From Polytrichum commune (Eukaryota > Streptophyta > Polytrichopsida > Polytrichales > Polytrichaceae): DNA of 64,000 nt. Every line of letters begins with the position of its first letter. Within the stretch, counting starts at the first letter, position 1. The DNA lies in assembly GCA_950295325.1 (NCBI GenBank), contig OX485803.1, forward strand, positions 26,040,001 through 26,104,000, written 5' to 3'. The position numbers and the translations under genes are program-made. Below are positions 24,078-35,101 of the stretch, piece after piece. The notes beneath the pieces were generated by a model. That model made no database searches, was not told the DNA's origin, and worked only from the letters and a program-made list of their open reading frames with translations.

Positions 24078-24613
24078 GGGCCGCTTTACACCTAGAGGCC
24101 AGGCCAATTCCCCTTGAGGCCGATTGCATGAAATTGTAACCCCTTTTAGGTTGGAGGCTGGCCTCAACTACACGTTATAATGAGATTATAATGGGGGCCA
24201 ATTTTCTCATATGTAAAGGCCTTAGGGCCAAGAAGCTAGGCCGATTCAATAAATCTAGCATAATCCAATGGATCTAGCATAATCTAGCATAGAGCCGTTC
24301 ATATTTTCACATAATCCAATGGATATAGTTTTGTTAAAAAAATCATATTTTATGAAAAGAAGTTTTTTCTATTGAAATGTGACATTGGCCCCAGGGCCAA
24401 GAATTGGCCCTTCATTTTGGGTGCACCCAATTCAACGAGCTTGGGCCGTGTCATACCATGCATTTTTTGATTAAAAAAATCATACCACCAAATCGGCCCG
24501 GCCTCTAGGTGTAAAGGGGTTGGGGCCGAGTTCAGCATTTTGGCCAATCACAAGTGAGGATTTCAAGCCTCTTACACAACGAATTGGCCCGGCCTCTAGG
24601 TGTAAAGCGGCCC
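24078..24613. mobile_element. PIF/Harbinger-like MITE, GGGCCGCTTTACACC termini, TTA target duplication
   Basis: TTA at 24075-24077 and 24614-24616 flanks the element. The termini match over about 33 bp (GGGCCGCTTTACACCTAGAG, then a GGCC-rich part). The right terminal block occurs twice (around 24490-24525 and 24580-24613), a partial terminal duplication. No coding frame of note. A TTA duplication fits PIF/Harbinger. Confidence 0.7.
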
Positions 24614-24671
24614 TTAGTCGTGGTTGTTCGAGTCTCTTGCGTACGAGCACTGGGTGTTTATATAAACTATC

Positions 24672-25348
24672 CCTCGAGGCCGAAAGCAAAATCATGTCCA
24701 AATTCGTTTTTGAGATCGTAGTGCAAACTGGTTGAGAAGCTCATTAATAGGGGAACAATGCGTCTTATGGTACATCTGTCCGTACGGATGGAAGCTTTGT
24801 GGAGTTAGGATTGTCTGCACTAGTTTCTAGCCGTCAGTGTGTCTGATATCAAAAGATTACAATGTGAATGTGAATGTTGATGTTGTTGGGCATCGGGTTG
24901 TTTGGATAAGAACGTCCACCTCGGCCTTTAGGGGTTAAGCTCATGTTACATTATGTGAATTGCCTCGATATATGTTGTTCGTGCACATGTCTTGTTTTCA
25001 GTCAAAGCCCTCAAGGCCGAAGGCAAAATCGTCTCCAAATTCGTTTTTTAAATCGTAGTGCAAACCAGTTGAGAAGCTCATTAATAGGGGAATAGTGACT
25101 CTTATGATAGATCTGTCTATACAGATGGAAGCTTTGTGGAGTTAGGATTGTCTACACCAGTTGTTAGATGTCCGTGTGTGTGATATCAAAAGATTATAAT
25201 GTGAAAGTGAATGTTAATGTTGTTGGGTATTGGGTTGTTTGGATAAGAACGTCCACCTTGGTCTTTAGAGGTTAAACTCATGTTACATTATGTGAGCTGC
25301 CTCAATATATGTTGTTCGTGCACATGTCTTGTTTTTTTCAGTCAAATA
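24672..25348. repeat. Tandem duplication of about 336 bp
   Basis: 24672-25007 is repeated at 25008-25348, with matching text throughout: 'aggccgaa', 'gagaagctcattaatagggg', 'gatggaagctttgtggagtt', 'gttgtttggataagaacgtc' and 'gcacatgtcttgttt'. Two adjacent copies with moderate divergence. No frame crosses both. Confidence 0.75.
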
Positions 25349-26908
25349 AAATGGCATGTGTAGGTACTCTATAGAGCATAGTTGGCGGGGGTGGATAGTA
25401 TGCAAGGCATTCATTCTAGTTGCAACTGAGTTGGGAACTCCCACTTTGCATGAAAGACGGGAGGTTGTGTCGTGCAATGCATCATTGCATTCCTAGTCAA
25501 TAGGAAACTAGAGGAGATTGGTACACAAGTTACGTACCTCAAAACTCCACCACTATGCAAGTTTGCTGAATTTTCTCGGTGTAAGCCATGAGTCTTGTAC
25601 AATGTATTCATTTTCAACAAACGGGATGTTTTCGTACAAAGACTCTTACACAAAAAAAAATGCTAGGTTTTCATAGAATAAAATCATGTAACATCAAGTG
25701 AACAACGTTTGTCAATGGAATTCAGTACTTGTCAATCAATTCACCAAAAGTAATGTTATTTTTTTCTTCTCTTTTTTCCTAACCTTATTTTATCATGCAT
25801 GCATAATCATCTTGATGATACACATAAATAATGAACACAGTTTTTTTTCTTATTAATTATTTAAGTCTAATTCCTTGATAATTAATGCTTAATATAGAAA
25901 ATTAACTTTTAAATAATTTTTAATTTTTGGATGAATAGAGAGAAATATCCTCAACAAATCATTTGGAGAGAAACATCATTTGAGGATTGCAAGTCAATAG
26001 ATTTCATGAATATATCAATCTTGTTGGGAAAACCATTCACCAGTTGGGAGCCAGGCTATGAGCTCAATAAAAAACCCCTAAATAATATGGTAAATCCATA
26101 TCCACATTTTAAAACACCATAATGAAGTAAGCCTTGAACACTCCAAAAAGACCTCCAATTGATGCTAAAGAAGTTAAAGAAATGATGTGACAACTAATGT
26201 GGTCTCAGCCTGGTCTCGGAAAACAACAATGATGATAAAATGTCCATTTTGAGAGTCACCTTTGTTGATTTCCATGGGTGCATATCATTTGCAATGTTTT
26301 TCATTCTTTTTTCTCTCTCGTCACATTTGCTAGTCTACCATAAATTCTTCAAATAGTTTCATCCTTGTTAAATCTCCTAACGTACACAAAGTGTCTGAGG
26401 AGTGTTGCTTTAAGGATTGCGGTCATTACATCCAATTGAATGAATGCATTCTCATCCTCAAATCAACTCCAATGAATGGCCCATTTGGCTACCTGACTGG
26501 TCTTGTTTGTATGTCTTTACAATATTCACGGCCTGAAGTTAATGGAACCAACATGTTGTACGTGTAAATGGACACTTGAAGGTTGAAAAGTTGACGGACT
26601 TGTGGCAACTTAGTTGTCACTTGGGTGGTTAGGCCCCGGATGGGCATTATTTTCTGATTTCTTCTTGTTTTGCATTGGCTGCCCTATGGTGGGTGTACTT
26701 GGTTTCCTTCTTATAATCGATTTTCTCAATTTGTGCCAAATTGTTTTTCGAAAAAAACTGATGAACTTGCAATCTTTATCATCTATTTGCACACTATCAA
26801 AACATGCATGTCATGGTATGGTATGGTACTTGTCTATTATTGGAATATTTTTGAAATGACATCTGACCATGCGATTCCTACCATTGTCTAATGCTTTCAA
26901 AAATTATG
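25349..26908. other. Intergenic, no gene seen
   Basis: AT-rich. Frames at 25931-26122 and 26614-26859 (plus) lack known motifs. Confidence 0.35.
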
Positions 26909-27111
26909 CAATGAACGGGGAGAACTGACCGCTAGTTACAGATGCATCAGTTGAATTTGAGAAATACTCGTTGAAGTTCAAGACTTCACAAAAATTCCCA
27001 TCATTCTAGAGGAATCTATGAAATATACCGAAAGATCACAACATGTAGTTGAAGGGACTTGGAAACACTAGGATTTTGACCAATTATGCCCCGAAAATCT
27101 CCTGGACAATG
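26909..27111. mobile_element. 226-bp-type MITE, degraded copy 2
   Basis: Starts CAATGAACGGGGAGAACTG and runs parallel to 46460-46685 through 'gctagttaca', 'gttgaagttcaaga', 'gaggaatctat', 'aacactaggat' and 'ttatgccc'. The right end is a decayed 'tctcctggacaatg'. The 8 bases on each side agree only in part. Confidence 0.6.
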
Positions 27112-27186
27112 GAGCTATGAGCATGGTTTGAAGATCTACCTAGTACCTTCATGGGTCATGTAATCACCTTAGTAGCTCAACCCTAA

Positions 27187-27602
27187 GAGCGTCCCCACCA
27201 GACTGGGCATGGGGCATGCCAACGCCATAAATGGGCATCTTGGGTTCTTAGGTGGCGGTATAAAGTGAGCCCCACCAATGGCCGCCCCCCCCCCCCCCAT
27301 AATTTAGAACCGGCCCGGGTACAGTTAAACCTTCCCCCACCATAAATGGTTCATATAGCGGCCCGCCTCCGGCTGGCCAAGAGATTACTTTAATATCATA
27401 TACTTCGATATCCTACTTTATCCCGTGACAAATAATAAGTGTCGTTGTCTTATTGATTGCTTCCTAATTATGGCGGGGGCACGCCTAGGCTTTGGCGGGC
27501 TTTAACTCATGGTGAGTTGCGTGGCCCAAGATGGTGGGCTCCCCAAAGGTATAAAATATTATATACTTTATTTGGCGTGTGCCCGGTCTGGTGGGGACAC
27601 TC
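27187..27602. mobile_element. PIF/Harbinger-like MITE, 416 bp, TAA target duplication
   Basis: TAA at 27184-27186 and 27603-27605. Termini GAGCGTCCCCACCAGAC and, reverse-complemented, GAGTGTCCCCACCAGAC. It shares both ends with the 1.73-kb element at 13725-15453 and includes a C run at about 27284-27297. No frame. A Tourist-like MITE by its duplication and terminus. Confidence 0.75.
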
Positions 27603-27605
27603 TAA

Positions 27606-29311
27606 CACCAACACCAAACTACGATCACCCAAATGAGTACTACATTTGTACATAAGTTATTTAATGAGGGATTCTTAATGATTTGAGACTTGTGTTCTAA
27701 AATGAAGCCCGCTTATTCATTTGGGTGGTCATATATGCATTGGTGGTGTCAGGTTGAGCTATCCAGCCTATCCTATTGTACAAGGGGTAAGACCATGTAA
27801 CTCTCATTATAAATGTCACAAAGTTCATTACAAGTTTCACAATTTTAGTTCTATAGATTTAACATTGATGTATCATTGTAATTTTATTGTATTTCATTTT
27901 TTGGTCAGGTAAATCATTTCAATGAAGATTTGGACTAGAAACGACATTACAAGAATCACACATCTTTGCTATTGATTCTTTGTCACTACAAGATAAATTT
28001 TAGGTATTCAAATCTATTGCTGAAATAGATTTGAATGCCTAAAATCCACCTTACAGTATGAACTAGTGACAATGACCCATGATCTTTGTAGTGTCATTAC
28101 AATGTAGTTGATCATATTGAGAGAGAGAGAGCACAAAAGAGAGCTTTTGTCAATCTCGGTTACTTGGTCCGTTATCATGGAACACTTGATTGCTAACGTT
28201 GAATTCGACAAATATTGAGTGAACTTCCAGTGATCATCTTCATCTACACTTTTCCATTTTAAAGAATCTTGACATTTTTGTGGTAATGCCCAAAAATCAT
28301 TGTTTCACAAAGGAAATCAAGGTAGGAAGGGTATGCCATCATAGGAGTAGTGCCAGGATACACCATCACCATATCGACTATCATGACTTTGATCATTGTA
28401 AACCATGAAAAAGTGACCAAAAGTGACCAAGGCACTACCATAGGTTGCTGCGTGGTTTGACACAAAGTAACAATTTTTTGGAAGAAATTTGCTGTGTGTC
28501 GTATTCACATTGGTCAAGACCTTGTTGAAGTCCACGTGGAATTTTTTTTTTGGCATTTGAAGTGTTGAACTTCATATTACTCTATAGTTTTGCCAAAGCA
28601 TATAATCTCACTGAGAGATATATTCAAATGATGTTAGATCTTTGTACATAGTTGCATGGGTTAGTAGATCATTTGCTAGAAGAAATCATAATCATCTTTA
28701 ATAGATGAAAAAAATAACATGTGGCTTAAAAAAACCCTATGAGTGCTATTAAGGGTAGACTTTCATGTGCTGACCATCCCAACAAAGGAAGTTGGACTTA
28801 AGTCAATGTTGGTGAACTTTGGATGAGACCTCCTTACAATTTGATAGCCAAGCACTTCCAAAATTATTGGAATATCTCTACTATGTGACTATTAGATCTT
28901 TTCGAATTTGATCAAAATTAAGAAAATAACGCTTTTTTTCTTCTCATAAATGTGTGTTGAACTTAGCTACAATGTGTGAGTGATTGATCAAAAAACATAT
29001 GATAGCAAGTGAGATGAAAAGGGAATGAAAAAGCCCTCAATGGCGACGGTGATCTGGAATGCCCTTCCTAATTGAATTGCTCATGTAGGAGAAAACACAT
29101 AATAGGCATCATAAGGTACCTTACACATGGACACACATAACAAGCAAATAGCTTAACAATTAACTTGTGCCTTCATCCAAATCTATTCTGAAACAAGTCA
29201 ATGAAAGAAAATGAGAAGTATAAGTTGTTGGTCATTCCTTACCAAGCTGTTGGAGTCTATTACACTTCTAGAGTCTAGACTCAACCTTTCTCGTCAGTAG
29301 TGCCTAACTTA
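27606..29311. other. Intergenic except for a small palindrome
   Basis: Apart from the palindrome at 27977-28075 and a GA run near 28121-28130, I see nothing. Short minus-strand frames at 28014-28556 overlap each other without a motif. Confidence 0.35.
27977..28075. repeat. Small palindromic element with CACTACAAGA-like end
   Basis: The left end is TGTCACTACAAGATAAATTT. Inner arms 'ttttaggtattcaaatctat' and 'atagatttgaatgcctaaaa' pair over about 20 bp around a 6-base loop. The right end is 'ctagtgacaatg'. CACTACAAGA is the classical CACTA terminus, so this could be a minimal CACTA-derived MITE. It would fold as a perfect-looking small-RNA-type hairpin if transcribed. Confidence 0.45.
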
Positions 29312-29803
29312 GGGCCACTCCACAAACAAGCCAAGTGCCGTGACCATGAACCTGTGGGAGTCCAAAAGAAGTGTTCAAAGGTTGTTTTAAGAAACATCCA
29401 AAAGCATGTAGTGTGGCCATTTGCTCTCAAGTGTAGTGTGAAGGCATATGTGACCAGGCTGTCAACCAAATGCTATTTTAATGAATTCCTACTCACATGG
29501 GTCTTCACACATGATAAAAATAGAATAAATCAACATTTGCAAACGTTCAAAGTGCCATGGTCTCCTGGCCTTGTGTTGGCCTACCTCCAAGAGGCGATCT
29601 TTGAAAATAGTCCAAGTGACCATGAAACACGATCCATTCAATGCCATGTAGGAATCCATGTAGACTTCACGTCCATCTTGCACTCTCCTACTCCACTGGT
29701 CCCTCAAGCGTAGTGTGAAGCTGCGAACTTGGACCGGCTCCGCCTTTTCCACCAACGAGAGTGCTTGAAGTGTAATGGTCACGGGCTCTCAGTCTCGTGG
29801 CCC
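29312..29803. mobile_element. GGGCCAC-type PIF/Harbinger-like MITE, copy 3, TTA target duplication
   Basis: TTA at 29309-29311 and 29804-29806. Termini GGGCCACTCCACAAACAAG and, reverse-complemented, GGGCCACGAGACTGAGAGC. Best preserved of three copies (others 10152-10590 inverted, 13106-13590 parallel). No transposase frame. Confidence 0.65.
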
Positions 29804-29806
29804 TTA

Positions 29807-31440
29807 GATGTCCACCTGACAGGCCTGGAGGACTTGTGGGTGCTCGGAGAATCTCCCATGTTGTATTTGTGTGAGGAGCAGTAACAGCCTATGAGGTTTA
29901 ACTGATCCAACGGTGGTTGAACGTGGATACAGTAGTCTATTCTCTGTAGAACTGTAGCAAAGTTAATATTATGCGTTATGTCAGGAGTCACCGACCCATC
30001 ACCATGAATGAATCTGTTGTTGGGAATCCAAAACACATAAACACTTAAGTTCAACTTTCCCAGTGTTGTCAGTACTTAGTATGTCTTGCAGTAGTGTGGC
30101 TTGGTCTGTAGTAGTTGTCCTTCTTGCAGGGAATTCATCACCCTGCCCAGTGTTGCATCTGGCACGGCATTGATCTCCAGAATTCAGTTACATGTGGTCA
30201 CAAAGTCGATCCAAAAGTTAGTTGCTTTGACTTATGCGACCCTTAGGGATCTCTCTTGAGTGTGTGTGTGTGTGTGTTTCAATTCTTTCCCATCGTATCT
30301 ATCTGCAAGTCGGTCGCGAAATGCGCGACGAAGAATGCCACTTGGCGTTTTGTTTGTTCATCTAACTTTGAGATTGGTGATAGGATGTAATTTTTCTTAA
30401 GCATTGGAGTTAGGTCGTTGGGAGGAGCTATTTTGGTTGATATACCGGTGATAGCGTAGGTTGCATATGTGACATTTGATGGTCAATGACATTATCAATA
30501 ACAAGATCGTTATGATTTGTGATAGTTCTACATAAATATGAAATATCTCACACTCATATTTATGACCTCCTGCTTCGAGTTACCAGGATGCAGGTTACCA
30601 GGAAGCAGTTACGCAAATGTAGGTCCGTTCTTGGCCAAAATCTCATATCCAATAACTCAATCGTTTCAATTAACTCGATACTATAAACATATAAATATAT
30701 TGTGCTTGCCACACATTTAATGCATTCAGATTGCCGAGATTTGGTGGGAGAGTGATGCATATAAGCGCCAATTCATTTTTGCATACATGTGTGGACGTTT
30801 TTCCATGCTTGAGGGTGGGGTGGTTGTGTGTTTACTTGTTCATTTATTTTATTTTATTTTATTTTATTTTATTTTATTTTATCTATTTTATTTATTTTAT
30901 TTATCTATTTTTCCTTTCATTGGGGGGTGCTTGTTGTGTAAGAGCTTCATGCATGGAGGGTTTATCCTTCATCAATGTTGAGAGAGATAAAAATGGATAC
31001 TAAAATCGATTGGGACATGTACCATGGATGAGTTGAAGGAGATTTAGAGGTATGGCATCAACTTCCACAAATCCACATGGAAGGCACATGCATGAGACAT
31101 TCAAGATGAGGATTCTATTGCATGGCGGTTACAAATGTGCATTCCTACTCTACATAACGCAAACTTGTGCGCCATACCATCATAGACGTGAAGTGTGGGC
31201 ATTTTTCAGCTTGTTAGAAACTAGCATGGTTGTGGATGTGGCACGTAGATGATGAGTGCATCATCTACCACCCACATGCCACGAGCTCGAATCTATTTGT
31301 TGGCTCATCTACAAGCTCATCTTGCCACAACACCTCCCAATAGTGACAACGCCAATGAAGACAAGGCTCACCAACAAGGTGGTCCTCTTCTAGGAGCCGT
31401 GTAAGAAAATGATGCCATATTAGCACCACATCATTTTTTC
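29807..31440. other. Intergenic with microsatellites
   Basis: A TG run at about 30259-30276 and an ATTTT-type pentanucleotide run at about 30838-30910. The long hydrophobic frames over the latter (Leu/Phe/Tyr repeats) are microsatellite artefacts. No gene seen. Confidence 0.4.
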
Positions 31441-31444
31441 ATAC

Positions 31445-31535
31445 TTTTTAGAGTCGTTTGAGTCAATTGGTGAGTGCCTATGCTTTAAGATTGCTAAAGG
31501 CCCGGGTTCGAAATAATGCGAGGTCCTTTTGCGAG
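31445..31535 (+). repeat. tRNA-derived SINE-like head
   Basis: 'tgagtcaattggtgagtgcc' matches the pol III A box (TRGCTCARTTGG-like), and 'ggcccgggttcgaaa' some 40 nt later matches the B box. Spacing and the intervening 'ctatgctttaagattgctaa' resemble a Lys-type tRNA body, but the acceptor arms do not pair. Most likely a SINE derived from a tRNA; a tRNA pseudogene is the alternative. Confidence 0.45.
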
Positions 31536-32372
31536 TGGTTCATACTTCCATCCACCTACCTTGATTGAAACGTTCGTGGGGCTTTCTTGTTGCCCTTGGA
31601 GCTCTGGGGTGTTTCTTTTGGAAGAGAAAGTTGCATTGCTAGTTGTTGGAATATGATGAGTGGTTGGGTGTGGGCTTGAGTCTCATGGGAGTCCATTTGT
31701 TTGGCGACTTAGGTTTGAGTTTTCTTTTGTTTAAGACAAGGGTAGAAAGGGAGTGTAAGGTTGTGGTGTGTAGTTGGTATTGTATTGTATTGATTTTGGT
31801 TGCGTGGGGGGGGGGGGGGTTGAATTGTTGGAAGAGGTTTTGTGAGTTGTTGGCATGTATACCCCCTTCTTTCACCAACTTTGAGGACAAATATTGGTTG
31901 GACTCTCCAAACGGTTGCTTTGACAACTTGTGTCAACGTAGTTTATTTGTCAAATTTTCTCTGCATAACCATGACATGGCTTTTGGTTTCTTTTTGTGTA
32001 TGTGGTTTGGGAAGGGGTGGTTGGTGTGATTTTTTAGTGCGTTTCTAGGAAAGTGGGCTACAATTTGGACGTTTGAGCGCAAGTGTGAGTGTGTTCCAGT
32101 TGGTGTCTTGGAGAAGTAGGATGGTAAAAGTCATGTTATGTTGGCATGCAACAGTTTATAGGCCCATTTTAGTGTTTTCTTGGATCTGGAGTGTGGAGGC
32201 ATGCCTATTCCATTGTCATGCCATTTATGTGACGTGTTGGACCCCTCAACACTAAATAGGTAATTGTGTGGGTGGGGGTTGTGGAAGGATTTGAGGGAGG
32301 TGGAACATGTTGAAGGGGAGTAGTAGTATGAATATGTTATGTTAAATTTATAAATTACTCTAGGGCACAAGC
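31536..32372. other. Intergenic, no gene seen
   Basis: A T/G-rich plus-strand stretch with a G run at 31806-31819. A 128-codon plus-strand frame (31643-32029) spans the G run and has no domain; its Cys/Trp/Phe/Leu bias fits non-coding T/G-rich DNA. Confidence 0.3.
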
Positions 32373-32780
32373 ACAGGGGGATCACTCCATTGTCAAGTTG
32401 AACACCACGTGCGACCAAAAAAAATCTTCTTTTGGTAAGTTGCACCACCAAAATGGGTCAAAATTTTATCAATTTTTTTCATGAGTAGATATACACAGTA
32501 CCTATGACATAGTTAAAATTGGTAACTAAATTTGATGATTTGTTTTTTTCATAAAACTTACCGTTTCTAACTAGAATGACACAGAATTGAACTAAAACAA
32601 TTACTAAAAGAAATAAAGATGACCAAAAATTTCAAAAAAATATACAAAAGATACTATCAATGGTTATGTATATGTAGAAAAAATATCATAAATTTTAAAA
32701 TTATATATGGCATGTAATATAGGGGTAGCAAACTTTGTCCGCACGTGGTGTCAACTTGACAATGAAGTGACCTCCCCGTG
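32373..32780. mobile_element. TIR element, 408 bp, 9-bp (or longer) target duplication
   Basis: GGCACAAGC at 32364-32372 and 32781-32789 flanks the element; the match can be stretched to 12 bp. Termini pair over about 45 bp, containing 'tcattgtcaagttga' and 'caccacgtgcg'-type blocks on both arms. A duplication of 9 bp or more with long arms suggests a Mutator-like MITE. It sits exactly at the left end of a GCAAGCAC-family copy. Confidence 0.6.
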
Positions 32781-33010
32781 GGCACAAGCACGGTCAAGTA
32801 CACAACTCCATTACCATGCATAGGTTTAAGTGAAACCAATTCGAAAGTATATACTAACTCTAAATTTTTTGTAGGAAAAAATTATAAACATTTGAAAAAC
32901 ACATTGATATACAAAGACAAGCAATTTATGTTGACAATGTTTTCTTCAAGAAAAGTCTACATATTTTAGAAGATGATGCAAGTAGTGTGCAAGATGATGC
33001 AAGAGGTGTA
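32781..33010. repeat. GCAAGCAC-family copy 3 (left part)
   Basis: Parallel to 5088-5300: 'caagcacggtcaagtacaca', 'ccatgcataggtttaagtga', 'aaacacattgat(a/g)tacaaag', then 'catattttagaaga'. Truncated on the right near 33010; its left terminus was hit by the 32373-32780 insertion. Confidence 0.55.
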
Positions 33011-33085
33011 CGACCTAAGAAGACTCAGCTTGCTTCTGATCAACATCTAACAACACAAATCAACCCATAAGGAAAGCATAATAAC

Positions 33086-33416
33086 GGTGAGTTTCCTTTT
33101 ACGCCGCTTGCCCACCAAATTCTAATGGGAAAAAAGGACAAATGTAGATAGAATCTAGTGGGTGGTGCTCATATGTGCCAACTAACTATTGCTATTTCAA
33201 GTGTTTAATGTTTGTATGTGTCAACCAACTATTGTTGTATTTCAAGTGTTTAGTGGGCGCATGGAAGTCTAGCGGCCACCAAGCCCACAACCCTCCACAC
33301 TCTAGTAGGTCATGAGAATGTGATTGGTTGACAACTTATGCTTATCTACATGAGAACACCTCCAACCCATTATTATCTAGAATCTAATGGGCAAGCGGCC
33401 TACATGGAAACTCACC
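33086..33416. mobile_element. GGGTGAGTTTCC-family repeat, copy 2 (probable MITE)
   Basis: Begins GGTGAGTTTCC and ends GGAAACTCACC, an 11-bp perfect inverted terminus, extended inward by 'cgcttgcccac' opposite 'gggcaagcgg'. Collinear with 12429-12830. Flanks do not give a clear duplication. Confidence 0.55.
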
Positions 33417-34634
33417 CTTAGTTTCAAACCCATGATTGGACTCAAGCTTGAAGATTCGTTCCTCAAACTAAGAGTATTCTTGAGTGGGAGCATCGAGATT
33501 TTGTTGGGAAAGTGATGTCAAATTAGCACCACTTCATATACTCGTACCTTGGACTAGGACCCTAGTGTAAATCCTTGGGTCCCAAAAAATTCTCTTCCAC
33601 AATAAAATCACTTGATTTTAGAGTTTTTTTGGTCTTGGACCCTAGTGTAAACCCACGTGCATTTCATTAGTTGAGCTAAAAATCAATTAGGAAAATCTTC
33701 AAGATGAGTTAAAGTTTGACCAACAAAAATCCATGAGGAAGCTCTTTCGGTTATTTAGGGTTAAAGCAAGGTTGTAACATGTATGCCCTATTCATCATTA
33801 TGACTTGCATATCATGTGTATACCTAAAATCTACAGTCACATGGGAATTGTACCAACCATTGATTCTTGTTCTTTGGCAAAAATTTATCACACTTCGATG
33901 TGGATGGGAGGATCTAATTTTTTTGGGTCATTTAGTGGTATTCACCAACTTGTTCGGCACATGAAAGTGTGCGCTTTGTACACCAGTCCCTTCCCATGAT
34001 AGCCCACACGATAGTGCCCAATGGTTGTGTACTACTCGCCTATAAAATGGGTGATGGAGGCATGCTGACAAAAACTCCATATTAGGTGAAAATAATCTTA
34101 ACTCTTGTTTACACTAGTGACCAAGGGCCATGACCATTGCATGAATCCCGCTTTCATTCTTTGTACCCAACACGCGAGTCCATTCACACAATATTAAGCC
34201 CCCCACCCCCAAGTTCCCTCTCATGCTTTGTACTTACACCGGTGTGAGCTCGCGCAATAGTGGCCATATAAGTGCACGACTAGGTCCATTATTAGAAGTG
34301 CTCCTTGGAGGAGTACAAAGTAATGGAACAAAATACCAAGTTAGTATTTTCTGCCACCTTGTTGAGTCATAAATCATCACCAAGTGACACAAAAACAAAA
34401 TAGTACTTGGGACTTGGCTTTGTCTTGTTGTAGCATCCACCACCAGCTAAAAAATTTAATTTTAAAAAAAATAAAAAAATAAAAAAATAAAAATTGTGTG
34501 CTGGATAAAACCTTCACTCGATTGCTATGACACTGGCATAAGTTACGTTCTCTAATGTCACGCTGACACCTCTGTGATTGGAATCCAGATTTCTAAAATC
34601 CCTACCGAGTTTTAGGTTTGAGTGAGGTTCTGAA
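33417..34634. other. Intergenic, no gene seen
   Basis: Contains 'gtcaaattagcaccactt' (33518-33535), which resembles 31410-31430 just before the SINE-like head: a small shared repeat fragment. An A-rich run at about 34459-34490. Confidence 0.35.
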
Positions 34635-35101
34635 AAACTTATAGAGTTTTCTTTATTATTGCAAGATCAAGAGGATTCTAACGCACTATAGAACGCAAAG
34701 TTGGATACACATGCAAAACATGTATGGCTTAATGTTTCAAGTGTAGGCAACTTAAATCCGGCCATATATAGATCTCTCTGATTATGTTACTATCGATTCT
34801 AGAATAGCTAACATCATTCGAGCATGTAGTCCAATTTCTTGTAAATACATGTCATGTTGACGTTTGATCTCAGATCCACACCCAACCAAATGCCACGGTA
34901 ATCCAAAGCCTAGAAATATTATACAACATGTACATATTGATTGCGCAGATGTACAATATATGAACAACTGAAATGGTTGGATTTAGGTTGCCTAAAATTT
35001 AAACTTTAAGCCATACATGTTTTGCATATGTATCCAATTATGGATTCTACAGTGCGTTGGAATCCTCTTGATCTTGCAATAAAGAAAAATTCTATAAGTT
35101 T
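34635..35101. mobile_element. Fold-back element with about 130-bp arms
   Basis: Left arm 34635-34760 and right arm 34978-35101 are inverted copies: 'aacttatag', 'attgcaagatcaagaggatt', 'catgcaaaacatgtatggct' or 'atgcaaaacatgtatggctt', and 'aggcaactta' or 'aggcaaccta'. No convincing target duplication, so superfamily unknown. No frame. Confidence 0.6.

Noticed and set aside
30731-31003. Hydrophobic frame resembling membrane segments
   Set aside because: Produced by an ATTTT microsatellite.
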